NCBI GenBank assembly: GCA_012861695.1
Contig: JAAOOA010000367.1
Span: 77,501-141,500, forward strand
DNA length: 64,000 bases
Source of the DNA: Trematomus loennbergii
Lineage: Eukaryota; Chordata; Actinopteri; Perciformes; Nototheniidae
Direction of reading: 5' to 3'
The notes under the pieces: generated by a model
The model's database searches: none
The model's input: the letters and a program-made list of their open reading frames with translations, nothing else
What the model was told of the DNA's origin: nothing
Program-made: the position numbers and the translations under genes
Shown here: positions 12,891 through 25,632 of the stretch, one piece after another
Layout of the letters: each line of letters starts with the position of its first letter
Numbering within the stretch: position 1 is the first letter of the stretch

Positions 12891-14016
12891 TCAAACGCTA
12901 AGATTTCTTGACTTTGATCCGTCCCAGCGTCTTAAAAAGCACTTTATAAATGCAGTTAGTTAATATATACCATCTCATATTGGTCAACTCCAACAGTCTT
13001 ACACCAATAAATAATATTACCCAAACGCTACTTATTTCTGTTGCCTAAACGTTGGTGGAAAATACTTTCGAATATTGACACGTCACTGGATATTTGTAGG
13101 TGAACACATGAGATATCATTCGGACCAATCGGTCGTGTTATTGGTTTGCATGTTTGGAACATTTGAGTTTTTTTTTGGAGACAGAAGAGTATGATGGTTG
13201 CTTTCTTTTAAAACCTCAGAGTTTTAAAAACAGTTAATGAAGCAAGCGTCAAGATTTGGGAAATTGAAGCTTCAAACGCTAAGATTTAATGACTTTTATC
13301 GGCCTAGAGACTAAAAAAGCACTTTATAAATGCAGTTAGTTTGACAATTACCCTCTAATATTGGTACACTCCAACAGTCTTACACCAATAGGTCAGTTTT
13401 ACCCAAATATTACTTATTTCTGTTGCCTAAACGTTGGTGGAAAATACTTTTGGATATTGACACTTGGCTGGATATTTGTAGGTGAACACATGAGATAACA
13501 ATCGGACCATTCATTCGTGTTATTGGTTGCATGTTTGAAACATTTGGGGGGGTTTTGGATACAAAAGAGTATGATGGTTGCTTTGCTTTAAAACCTCAGA
13601 TTTTAAAAACAGTTAATGAAGTAAGAGTCAAGATTTGGGAAATTGAAGCTTCAAACGCTAAGATTTAATGACTTTCATCGGCCCTAGAGACTAAAAAGCA
13701 CTTTATAAATGCAGTTAGTTTGACAATTACCCTCTAATAATTGGTACACTCCAACAGTCTTACACCAATAGGTCAGTTTTACCCAAATATTACTTATTTC
13801 TGTTGCCTAAACGTTGGTGGAAAATACTTTTGGATATTGACACCTGGCTGGATATTTGTCGAATAACATTTGGACCAATCGGTCGTGTTATTGGTTGCAT
13901 GTTTGGAACATGTGGGGTTTTTTTGGAGACAGAAAAGTATGATGGTCCTCTCTTGCTTTATTTTAAAACCTCTGAGTTATAAAAACAGTTAACGAAGCAA
14001 ATGTCAAGATTTGGGA
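12891..14016. repeat. Three tandem copies of a ~380-bp repeat
   Basis: Copies begin at TCAAACGCTAAGATTT (12891, 13272, 13651), giving periods of 381 and 379 bp. Shared landmarks include GCACTTTATAAATGCAGTTA, ACTCCAACAGTCTTACACCA, CCTAAACGTTGGTGG and GGACCAATCGGTCGTGTTAT. Copies 2 and 3 are closer to each other than to copy 1. No open frame is conserved. It could be a satellite seed or a duplicated unclassified element. Confidence 0.92.
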
Positions 14017-14281
14017 ACAAAAGAAGGTCCAAATGGATCACATTCAGTCAGCCAATCAGGTTTCAACCAGCCAACACTTTTAACACCATTATTAGTAGGT
14101 TAAAGTGTACTCCATCTACAGCAGGTTTGTAATGGTCCGTGGTCACTGGGAGGTGGGAATAACTGTAATGTGTCTAATGGTTTATTATCATGGGGATCTG
14201 GTTTAATAGCCGCCTGTTAAAGCCCTCATATGGACACTAGCTCGCTTTGTCCTGGCTCTCTGTGAGATCATTCAGCCGTGA

Positions 14282-14863
<582 letters not shown>

Positions 14864-15170
14864 GCTAATGTTGGGCTATAAAGGAACTACAGCACGGTCA
14901 CATGACTTCACGTCACCACCGCTAAGCTAAAGGTGGCTAATGTTGGGCTATAAAGGAACTACAGCACGGTCACATGACTTCACGTCACCACCGCTAAGCT
15001 AAAGGAGGCTAATTTTGGGCTATAAAGGAACTACAGCACGGTCACATGACTTCACGTCACCACCGCTAAGCTAAAGGAGGCTAATGTTGGGCTATAAAGG
15101 AACTACAGCACGGTCACATGACTTCACGTCACCACCGCTAAGCTAAAGGTGGCTAATGTTTGACTAGAAA
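14864..15170 (+). repeat. 72-bp minisatellite, four copies plus partial (locus 1)
   Basis: Units start GCTAATGTTGGGCTATAAAG at 14864, 14936, 15008, 15080 and 15152, exactly 72 bp apart. Each holds GGCTATAAAGG, GGTCACATGAC and TTCACGTCACCACC. The same family recurs inverted at 25633-26150. Copies are nearly identical, so the amplification is recent. Confidence 0.97.
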
Positions 15171-15958
15171 TCATCTTAAAAGTGTATAGGTACTTAAAAA
15201 ACACATGGTCCTGACTTCCTGTTAGTAGATATTGAATAGACTGTATCAACTATGGATGAGGAAATAAATGTAATTATTTTTGTTAAAACCCTTAAACTTA
15301 ACTGGATCTTGGTGACAGATACCTGGATTCTCACTGATTCAGGGTTAAACTCTATTTCTGTTTGTGCGTTGAGATCAGATTGAAACCCATCGTAACATCT
15401 TCCACAGACTGTTAGCAGAGCTACAATCTGGACACAGACAGAGAGACGGAGACAACGGGCAATTATCAATCAGGGCAGCAGATTGGAGCATTTAGAAAAG
15501 AGCCATTCATATAAAGAAGTGTGGCAGCATCTCAGAGCATCTGATTAGAATCCCAGAATTGTAAATCGTGGCTAATTATCCTGTCATGGGTTCATTAAGG
15601 GCTTCAGCAGCTCGGCTCTCCCTCACCTGCATGTATATTAAAACTCATTAGCCTCCTTGTCTGAGACACCATTCGCATTAATTGCCATTGATGCCCCGGC
15701 TCTCTCTCTTCATGCTTCACGGCGCAGAACCAAGTCCTGAGAGGATAAGCGTTTTCTGCTTGGTTTATATCTGATGTGTGCAGTTTCTACATCAGATCTG
15801 ACTCTACATCTCTAACACTTGTTTAAAACAACAATGTCTGCAGAAAACTAACAAACTAAGCAGCAAGGCAGTGACTGTGGGGGGTGCAGTCGGCTTTTAG
15901 TGAAACAAGTAAAACAATGTCCGGCATTCATCCATTTGGTGCAGGAATGAGTCCTAAA
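15171..15958. other. Unique stretch, possible conserved non-coding DNA
   Basis: About 15480-15740 is non-repetitive with CTAATTATCC, GGTTCATTAAGG and GCATTAATTGCC motifs. No coding signal. Confidence 0.4.
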
Positions 15959-16905
15959 AGGTCATCTATTATCCTCTTTTTCACTGATACATCACAGGTC
16001 TCAGATATATCCAGAGCCTGTCTCTGATTGGCTGAAACACCAAACAGATCATTGCAGCATTACCCATAATCCCCTCTGTTTCAGCCCTGTTTCCAAAGTG
16101 CTGATTCTCTGTCTGTTACTTTAGATGAAAATAAGGAGCCCCTCCCCACGCCCCTCTGAGAGAGATTTGGTTAAAAAGAACACAATGGTGCTCTAGGAGG
16201 AGATGCAGGTGATAAGATGGGGGGGGGGGTTACCTTGGTTGGTGATTGGCTTATGGTTACACAAGACAAAACATCGTTATGACATCACAAAGTGGCCAAA
16301 ATCTGATCAGCTCATTTTCAGACAGGTTTTTATAAAAATGGATCAGGAGAAAAAGAGAGAGAATCTTTGTTCCTGTAACTTTCAGAGTCTCTTTCCACAG
16401 AGGGGACACATGTTGATGTAGAAGAGACATGAAGAAGAGGGACATATGTGATGTAGAAGAGACATGAAGAAGAGGGGACACATGTTGATGTAGAAGAGAC
16501 ATGAAGAAGAGGGGACACATGTTGATGTAGAAGAGACGTGAAGAAGAGGGGACACATGTTGATGTAGAAGAGACATGAAGAAGAGGGGACACATGTTGAT
16601 GTAGAAGAGACATGAAGAAGAGGGGACACATGTTGATGTAGAAGAGACATGAAGAAGAGGGGACACATGTTGATGTAGGAGAGACATGAAGAAGAGGGGA
16701 CGCATGTTGATGTAGAAGAGACATGAAGAAGAGGGGACACATGTTGATGTAGGAGAGACATGAAGAAGAGGGGACGCATGTTGATGTAGGAGAGACATGA
16801 AGAAGAGGGGACGCATGTTGATGTAGAAGAGACATGTGTCCCCTCTGTGGAAAGAGAGAGTCTCTAACGTTCTGTTCTACGACATAAACCACGTCTATTA
16901 TACCT
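15959..16905 (+). mobile_element. TTAA-type MITE carrying a 37-bp minisatellite (copy 1)
   Basis: The left end AGGTCATCTATTAT (after a degenerate CTAA) pairs roughly with CTATTATACCTTTT at the right end. The body, including CTCAGATATATCCAGAGCCT, GATTGGCTGAAACACC and AAGTGGCCAAAATCTGATCA, is closely matched by the element at 34029-35150. This copy has about 90 extra bases near 16163-16262, including a G run at 16219-16228. It is non-coding. It may be piggyBac-like or Kolobok-like, since both superfamilies use TTAA targets. Confidence 0.75.
16396..16845. repeat. 37-bp minisatellite, about 12 copies, inside a MITE
   Basis: Unit GGGGACACATGTTGATGTAG followed by AAGAGACATGAAGAAGA. Variant units with ACGCATG or TAGGAGAG cluster at the right end, pointing to local amplification. 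Because 37 is not a multiple of 3 and the unit has no minus-strand stop, all three minus frames stay open; these are not genes. Shared with 34350-35122. Confidence 0.97.
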
Positions 16906-17323
16906 TTTTTATAATGGTACAACAGAGGGATTAAGAGTTTCCAAATCAGAGCATGAACTCATCATGGTAAATGCACATGATGTCATTCTGCCTGATTCAT
17001 CAGAGCAGGACCTTGGATGCACGGACAGGCGCTTCAACCAGTAATTGAAATTGAGGTGGACACAATGAGAAAAGATGATCATATTAGAAATAAGTGTAGA
17101 GGCCAAAATCATAAAGAAATAAAACTGATAATTAACTTAAAAAAACACAGCCGCTGAGGCACCAGTTAGCACATCTTACAATGATCCAAGTCCAGACAAG
17201 AATCTCTGTTTATGCATTTATTATATGATCCAATATCATTAACAAAGAACAATGAACAGGTTTCCTTTGTTTCTTTCCTTTAGCCTTTCCTATGGCTTCC
17301 TTTCTCTGGTAAACCATGTTCCT
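16906..17323. other. Unique stretch, no gene seen
   Basis: AT-rich, no supported feature. Confidence 0.5.
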
Positions 17324-17511
17324 CCTGGTGCTCTACTCCTCCACCTGTCTCCAATACAATTACACCTGGTGCTCTACTCCTCCACCTGTCTCCAATATAT
17401 ATACAATTACACCTGGTGCTCTACTCCTCCACCTGTCTCCAATATATATTACTATTACACCTGGTGCTCTACTCCTCCACCTGTCTCCAATACAATTACA
17501 CCTGGTGCTCT
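17324..17511. repeat. 41-48-bp minisatellite (CCTGGTGCTCTACTCCTCCA)
   Basis: Starts at 17324, 17365, 17412, 17460 and 17501. Periods of 41, 47, 48 and 41 bp reflect an expanding ATAT spacer. The last partial unit is cut by the terminus of the element beginning at 17515. Confidence 0.95.
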
Positions 17512-17934
17512 AAAGGCCCGGACACACCAAGCTGACACCAAAGAACTGACACAGACTAACCCCGACTGTTGTGTCTCCTCACGTCTCCTGCGTCTTGGCC
17601 ATGTGTCGCACTGGAACACACCGCAAAGACTTCAGCCGACGGCCAAGTAGCACGTACGAACTGCGCATGCGTGAGTGGCAATAACTCTCCTTACCAGCAG
17701 GCGGCGGTAGTGTGTATTCGTCATTCAAAAGAGGCAACAACCGGAAGACAGACTGCGTGATACACCGAGAGAAGAGGAACAGACTGCGTGATATAAACAA
17801 ACAACAAATAGCGTGTGCGTTCCATTTTCACTCTACAGCGAGAAGCTCATGGGGCTTTCCTGAACCTGTGTCGAGAGTTGGAGTTAAATGAAATCTCAGA
17901 TTTGCCTTCTTAATCGTTTGTTTGGGTCCCTCCC

Positions 17935-18321
17935 TATATATATATATATAATATATTTCCCCATATATTAACTGTCAATATATTGCATTATTTTGTTTCT
18001 GATTTACTGGTTAATTGAAAAGATTTAATAAAGGAAATCTTGCTGTTGGCTACACCAAGTGATAATGATTAATAATCAACATGAAAAACATATTTATTCA
18101 TATCTACAAAATATATTGAAAATATATTGAAGATATATAGAATAATATATTGTGTTAATATATTACAATATATATATTGAATAATATATTGTGATAATAT
18201 ATTGTAATATATGGGATAATACATCAGTAATTGCCGCTTTCCATATATTGAGTAATATATGTAAATATATATAATATATTGGTTGTATTATATGTGAACA
18301 TACATTTTACTATATATTAAC
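17935..18321. repeat. AT-rich (ATATATTG)n low-complexity array
   Basis: Irregular ATATATT/AATATATTG repeats. Similar sequence occurs near the opposite end of the composite element (23500-23690). Confidence 0.85.
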
Positions 18322-18730
18322 ATTTATATGGGGACATGTACTATATATTCACAAATATATGGGACATGTATGCTCTATATATTCAGATTTATATGGGGAC
18401 ATGTATGCAGAATATATTCACAATTATATGGGGACATGTACTATATATATATGCACAAATATATGGGGACATGTATGTACTATATATTCAGATTTATATG
18501 GGGACATGTATGTAGAATATATTCACAATTATATGGGGACATGTACTATATATATTCACAAATATATGGGGACATGTATGCTCTATATATTCAGATTTAT
18601 ATGGGGACATGTATGCACTATATATTCACAATTATATGGGGACATGTATGCACTATATATATTCAGATTTATAAAAGACCATGTACGTACCATATATTCT
18701 GAACATGAGTGCAATATATGTTCACAATGA
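18322..18730. repeat. ~34-bp minisatellite (TATATGGGGACATGTATGCA)
   Basis: About 11 units of 33-36 bp alternating between TTCACAAATATATGG and TTCAGATTTATATGG variants, so a two-unit higher-order period of about 68 bp is present. Open frames across it are repeat artefacts. Confidence 0.92.
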
Positions 18731-18764
18731 GGAGAAATGCATGTTCTGATAAAAAAAATCTTTC

Positions 18765-19690
18765 ATTTCATTTCAAACCTTTATTTATGCAGGTGAATCC
18801 CATTGAGATCATTGATCTCTTTTTCAAGGGTGACCTGCTGCAAGTAGGTTCCACATGAATACATATAAACATAACAGAAAAACAAAAAAGGACATCATAC
18901 AGCATATTTACAGTGACTACAGTTTACATAGCTAGTAACATTTACAGGTTCCAACAGTTTCCGATTGGATAGTATCTATCCTTGCTTTAAAAACATTTAG
19001 CGGAACCAAATTGCTCAGACTGTTCCAAGTTAGCGGAGCTGCGCATCTAAATGCTATCTTCCCTAAGACAGTCCTAGCAGTTGGCACATTTAATAAAACC
19101 ACAGCATTCGATCTCAGGCAGTAGCCACTTACAATTCGCCGTGAGATCAGGGAGCAGATGTAGGAAGGAAGTTTCCCTAACATGGCTTTGTATATAAAAA
19201 TGTACCAGTGACTGAGCCTCCGTACAGTTAGTGAAGGCAAACCTGCCCTTGCATACAGGGTACAGTGATGGGTTAATACTTTACAGTTTGTCACAAATCT
19301 CAGTGCACTGTGATAGGCGGCATCTAACTTGACCAGGCAATTGGCAGGTGCATTCATATAGATCAGATCACCATAGTCCAGTACAGGTAAAAAGGTCACA
19401 GTGACTAGCCTTTTTCTGGCCTCAAGTGAGAAACAGGACTTGTTCCTGGAAAAGAAACCTAGCCTAACCCTCAGTTTTTTAAGCAGGTTATTGACATGAA
19501 GTTTAAAAGTGAGACAATCATCAAGCCAGATACCAAGGTATTTGTAACAGGCAACCACTTCAAGTTTTATTCCTTGTGTAATTAAAATATCTAAAACAGG
19601 CTCTGGTGTCTTTTTAGCTTTTGAAAAGAGCATTACCTTGGTTTTATCAACATTTAAAAGAAGCTTAAGCGCTGAGAGCTGAGTCTGAAT
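18765..19690 (-). pseudogene. 5'-truncated LINE: reverse-transcriptase C-terminal part
   Basis: The minus-strand frame is open from about 19690 to the stop at 18932. It includes LNVDKTKVMLFSK, then CYKYLGIWLDDCLTFKLHV, LRFVTNCKVLTHHC and WNSL near the end, i.e. the post-YADD thumb and C-terminal part of a fish LINE ORF2. The catalytic YADD is missing because the 5' part is truncated. A 3' UTR and an ATAAAGG-(TTGAAATGAAA) tail follow to about 18765. The roughly 240 residues shown have no internal stop, so this insertion is relatively young. The clade is uncertain (L2/CR1/Rex-like). Confidence 0.85.
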
Positions 19691-20571
19691 AATGAGAAGC
19701 TTAATTTGTTTTTTTCTATCAATGTGTAACAGTTATCAAAATACTCATTAAAAGAAGGACAAGGAACGAATAAAAGAAAAGGCCTATAAACAACACATTA
19801 TGTCATGACTCAAGAACATTTTTATGTAATTATGTAATAAAACCCACATTTTGTAATAATCTGCTGCATTCTGTAACAGCCTGAACGCAATATAAAATAA
19901 ATGTCCCTGCATTTTGTAATAAATGATTACATTTTGCAATGGTTATTACAAAATGCGTGAGTTGCCCTTTTAAAAAACTGTAATATTCATTATGTAACCA
20001 TAACCAAACTGTAAATATATCCCAAAATTGATGTTGATATAGTTAATAATGATGCATTGTTATTTCATACAGGGCCAAAAAGAGCAGTCTGTTATCCTAT
20101 TTAACAATCTTGTTTTTTGTTTCACCTGGTGACAACTTTAAACATGAGCTGATCACTCATTAAAACAATGTCCGGAACAGGGCCAAAAAAACAGTCTTGT
20201 ACCCTATTTGATCGTCAATCTTGTTTTTTTCGTGCCTTTACTCACAAATTCTTGTGTTAATGGATGTTCTTATATCTGATGTCTTGGTCCCTGGATGGTG
20301 GTTTACTACAGCATCTGTGGAACAGAACAATTACAAATAATTAGAAGTTCACAAAAGACAGCAGGAATTATAACAATATCCATAATATCTATATTAAAGC
20401 ATGGGCTGGCTTGGTGAATAATGTGGGAATACAAATAGTGGAAGAATAGGCTTTGTACATTTTCGTCTGAGTGTGGCGCTACTGGTTGGTATATTTTATG
20501 GAATTTGGACCAAGCATCTGCATCTGTAACAGTTCTGTTTAAAACTTTTTTAAATGTAATTGCATTCATCT
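19691..20571. other. No gene seen; short tandem duplication inside
   Basis: A block containing ACAGGGCCAAAAA and ATCTTGTTTTTT is duplicated about 105 bp apart (20070 and 20177). The 87-codon minus frame at 20306-20569 matches nothing recognisable. Confidence 0.45.
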
Positions 20572-20575
20572 TTAA

Positions 20576-20956
20576 AGGTGGGGTAGGTAAGTTTGAGAAA
20601 CCGGCTCGAGATACACTTTGTGTTATATTCCATGGAATGCTCTTAACATCCCGATAGCAATGAATATCTGAAGTGCTTTGACAAAAAATCCATAAAAAAT
20701 ATCATCTGTGGAAGCCGTGGTACTGTAAAAAGCACATCCAATCATTTTAGCCGGCCCGGCTGAAATGACTGGATGGCCTACCTGCCTGTCAGCCTTCCAT
20801 CTGTGCACAAACTTATCTCGTGCCCTCATTGGTCATGTGCGCGTTCGTGTGTGTTGGAGGAGGGGCTCTGTGAGGAAGTGGCAGATTTTTTCCGGCTGTG
20901 TATTTTCAAATTCTAGCGCACTCGAGCTGGTTTCTCCAAAATTACCTACCCCACCT
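20576..20956. mobile_element. 381-bp TTAA MITE with ~35-bp terminal inverted repeats
   Basis: The left terminus AGGTGGGGTAGGTAAGTTTG continuing to GGCTCGAG pairs with the right terminus ending CCTACCCCACCT with few mismatches. TTAA lies on both sides (20572-20575 and 20957-20960). No coding capacity. Intact duplications and long TIRs indicate a complete insertion. Confidence 0.9.
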
Positions 20957-21237
20957 TTAAAAGACTACTTTTATTGAATGAGAGTTTTACCTAGCACAAT
21001 GAGCCTGGGGTGGTGGGAAGGGAGAACTGGGCCTCGGCATCGGCAGGAGTGGTAGTCGCCTATGAGTATTAGAATTTAGATGAACAAAGGCATAGAAAAA
21101 CCCTGAAATATGTACTGACACAAAGCTACAACCCTCGATTTTGTAAGTAGTAGTAGTAAATACATACGTATATACAATATACAACAATACGCATAATGCA
21201 ATTAGCAGTACCAGTAATAAAATAACTGAATAAATAG

Positions 21238-21470
21238 TAGTAGAACCTTTATTTAGCCAGGAAAATCAATTAAGAACAAATTCTTATTACAATGATGACC
21301 TGACAGGAGGCAAAAGGCGTCCTGAGGGGATGGGGTTTGGGAGGAAAAAAATAAAAAGACAGACTCCGGGCACTACAGAACCCAGGAGACAACACAATGA
21401 CACAGAGCAGAGATGACAGGCATAGCAGTTAAACATATAAAATCTCTAAAACAATATTGCTGTGGTTCAA
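21238..21470 (-). mobile_element. LINE 3' end fragment
   Basis: On the minus strand it contains AAGAATTTGTTCTTAATTGA and ends TTTTCCTGGCTAAATAAAGG, a well-known fish LINE 3' end. 5'-truncated, no ORF. Confidence 0.7.
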
Positions 21471-21602
21471 TCTGTCATTAAAATAATATAGAACATTCAT
21501 CCATTCAATCCTTCATGGCAAGGATAACTAAGCTGAATAGTGAATAAAGTGATATGTGAAAAGTAAAATGACAGTGAAATTAAATGACAGTGCGTTCCTT
21601 AC

Positions 21603-22978
21603 CACTGCGATCTGGCTCCTCTGTCCTCGTATATTTTGGGTCTGATTCCTCACTACTGATGTCTGCCTCTGCATGGGCCCTCTCTCCTTATTTATTCTGT
21701 CTCAGTCACCACTGCTATCTGGCTCCTCTGTCCTCTTGACTTGTGGTTCTGCAGGCTTAGTTCGACCTATGAATTTCAACAATGCTCCTGTAAAATATAT
21801 AGATATATAGTATTATGGGTCAACATTAAAATAACATACACTGGAGAGCAAAATGTGAAATGCCATTGACTGTAGGCTACATATTATCCACACAATTGTC
21901 AGCAGGGGCAATAACAACTAAAATGTGAACTAACTTGAATGCATTAGTCCACAACACATAGCCTAACGTAGAGTAGAGAATGAATGAATGGTTTCTGCAA
22001 AATACACAGAAATAAGGTTCAAATTACAATAACTAACCAGACGATGGTTATTAATAATAAGCAACAGCAATACTAATTGTTGCTAAAACACATTAGACAC
22101 GTTGCAAACACACGGCTAATAAAAGCTAAGTTAGCATCTCATCCACACACTATCATAGCTTAACTTAGCTAACTAGCTAGCATTAGCTCAATTCCTGAAC
22201 AACATAGAAACTAAAAACGGGACATCAAGACTCATTAACACACTGACTGAGCAGGACACTATGCATACAATCTTATAACATTACCAACACTAAAGATCTG
22301 CATATATGCTCACATTCTTCACGAACGCATTCTCTCTGTGACGATGGTAATTATGCATGTGACGATGCGCAATAATGTCCTGAACGCACATGTGTAACCA
22401 GCTCGAAGACCCGTAGCTGAACTACTTTAGCTGTCCCTAAATGTGCCTGACTAAAACACGAACGATATAATGCAGATCAAGGAGAACAAGGGGAATTTAC
22501 AAGACATAGACTAACTGTGGTTACATTACTTAACTAGCTCATCATCGTCACCAGTCAGAAAATGTCCGTTAGCCGTGGGGCTAGTTTTCGCTATGTTAAA
22601 CTCCATTGACTTATGCTAAAATGTTAGCGATCTAAAGGTCCGCTATTTTTGGCTGTTTTGGGTCGACTTCAGTTGACTGTAAAATCGAAAATCTTCGAAA
22701 TTGAATGTTCACAAAGCTGCGGACCGGTTATACACTCATACACGAGGGAACTAACATAGCTAATTTAACTAACGTTAGCTAATGTAGCTGGTGTAGTGCC
22801 GAGAGACGGGACATACGGATTAAGCAACTAGACTACTTATAGTGTACATGCAGAATTATTTCAATTTAAAATAGTTTTAAATGCTCACACACATACCTGA
22901 CTCTGGTGCTGTATTTTCCTCTCGTTTCTTTTTAATTTTCCGTTTCGAAGCACCTGATGAATGCTTTCTCTTTGACAC
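21603..22978 (-). pseudogene. Decayed N-terminal exons of a hAT-like transposase
   Basis: Two exons on the minus strand. Exon 1 (22978-22897) reads VSKRKHSSGASKRKIKKKRE then ENTAPES and ends at a GT donor. Exon 2 (21787-21603) follows a TTTTACAG acceptor in matching phase and reads GALLKFIGRTKPAEPQVKR, then an acidic TEEPDSSGD segment. The basic SGAxKRK start and GALLKF motif resemble fish hAT/ZMYM1-like proteins. Defects: the start codon position is GTG instead of ATG, and there is an in-frame TGA at 21702-21704. Past the stop a different frame resumes similar acidic text (SSEESDPKYTRTEEPD). The zinc-finger and catalytic parts were not found. Confidence 0.5.
21788..22896. other. Intron of the hAT-like pseudogene
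   Basis: Non-coding. It includes dense TAGC/GCTAAC motifs near 22110-22200 and 22750-22790. No other gene seen. Confidence 0.4.
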
Positions 22979-23160
22979 TCAGCGACAGAATCAACAGACA
23001 GAGGCAGCAACGCAGATTTGAATCTGCCAATCAGATCAATCTATTGCTGGAGAGGGGGGGGGGCTCCCCGAAATCAGCCGGAAGTGGCGCATTCGAATAC
23101 TGTTTGGGCTGTCTGCCGTGGATGGGCCGCGTTCCACTCCAAATAGCCGGTCGGCCGTAA

Positions 23161-23290
23161 TATATGCATAGAATATATGCGTGCATATATTCATATATAT
23201 GCATATATATATTTTTTATATATATATATGAATATATATATGCGTGCATATATGCATATATATATGCGTGCATATATGTGTGTGTCTATA
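23161..23290. repeat. AT-rich (TATATGCGTGCATA)n array
   Basis: Alternating purine-pyrimidine ATATGCGTGCATAT units, locally palindromic, hence prone to cruciform or Z-like structure. Confidence 0.85.
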
Positions 23291-23499
23291 TATATTTATA
23301 AACTGTATATTATTTTCCATCATTCAATGGACAATTTGTACTTTTTTTATATGTAGGCTACCATCAAACATATGTTCATATATAAAGTGGGTAACTATAC
23401 AAAACGAAGTGAGATAACTGTTTATGAATATCTGTTCAATTTTATGTAAACTCATGAAAGATAAATGAGTGTTTCAATAAAACTATTACATATAAATGT

Positions 23500-23690
23500 A
23501 TAGTGCAGTTTTTGTTTTCATTGCAATATTTTTTTTTATATGTATCAATATATAGCCATACATGGTCCATGCATATATTGCAATATATTTAAAAATATAA
23601 GGACTACTTTCCCATATATGGAAATGTATGATCCAATATATTGTATTATATTTACCAATATATTACAATATATTTTTGTTTCATAAGGGT
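23500..23690. repeat. AT-rich (ATATATTG)n array, right side
   Basis: Counterpart of the AT-rich block at 17935-18321, close to the right terminus of the composite element. Confidence 0.75.
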
Positions 23691-24173
23691 TCCGTTTCGC
23701 TTCTCATGCACTGATTCGCTAAGCTGAACAGCCAATCAGAGTGATTTATTTTGCCGACAGCCTTTGGGCGACTGTCCACCGATTCGACATGTTGAATCGG
23801 TGGGCAGTCGGCCGAAAAGGTGTCGGCAGGGCTGAAAAGACACGACGGTGCGGGACACACCAATCTGAGTAGGGGGACAGGACGCTCATCGTCGGCCAAA
23901 ATCGTCTTGGTGTGTCCGGGCCTTAACATGCCTTCAACATAAAAGCATAGAAACTCATTTAACTCACTTCAATAACCATAACTAAGAATACATTTACTAT
24001 AAACAATAATAGAAATAAAATAAAATGTTAACTATTTAATAATATAAAGCGATATATAGCTCCAACAATAAGGAGCTGAGAAAGCTCCAGATAAAAAGAG
24101 ATGATGATGTTTCCTGATGCTGGGTTTCAACCACAGTTTGACACCTCAGTGATGGCAGTCCTGAAAGTGTGCT

Positions 24174-24323
<150 letters not shown>

Positions 24324-24406
24324 TTCATAAAGCATGTGTGGTGTGTGTGTGTCTTCATGAAGCATGACGGTGTGTGTGGTTGCTGCTGAGGTCACAGCTC
24401 TGCTCA

Positions 24407-24452
24407 GATCCACAGTCTGCTGCTCACCTGTCTGAGCAGCAGACTGTGGATC
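24407..24452. repeat. Perfect 20-bp inverted repeat with 6-base loop
   Basis: GATCCACAGTCTGCTGCTCA, loop CCTGTC, then its exact reverse complement. It lies between oppositely oriented TG and CA tracts. Confidence 0.97.
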
Positions 24453-24506
24453 CCTGCAGGACCTGTCATAAAAACACCTGCAACACATGTTACTCTGTGT
24501 GGCATC

Positions 24507-25632
<1,126 letters not shown>

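Larger units (their letters stand above)
17512..23926. mobile_element. Composite DNA transposon region framed by AGGCCCGGACACACC inverted termini
   Basis: The left terminus AGGCCCGGACACACCAAG and right terminus CTTGGTGTGTCCGGGCCT are perfect inverted repeats over at least 18 bp, flanked by TAA on both sides (17512-17514 and after the right end). A 3-bp TAA duplication is what PIF/Harbinger elements make. Inside are AT-rich tandem arrays near both ends, a LINE remnant, a TTAA MITE, and hAT-like coding exons. Either one element was enlarged by nested insertions, or the ends belong to two family members; the sequence alone does not decide. Confidence 0.55.

Noticed and set aside
16396..16845. 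CRISPR-like appearance of 37-bp repeats
   Set aside because: Units are directly adjacent with no unique spacers, there are no cas genes, and the genome is eukaryotic.
18328..18730. Two overlapping ~124-codon plus frames with Tyr/Ile repeats
   Set aside because: Both come from the ~34-bp AT-rich minisatellite.
20306..20569. 87-codon minus-strand open frame beside a MITE
   Set aside because: No recognisable domain or splice support; it lies among transposon debris. Kept as unknown rather than called a gene.
17512..23926. Calling the whole region a hAT element because of the hAT-like exons
   Set aside because: The termini lack CAG...CTG ends and no 8-bp duplication was found; the flanking TAA points to a different superfamily.
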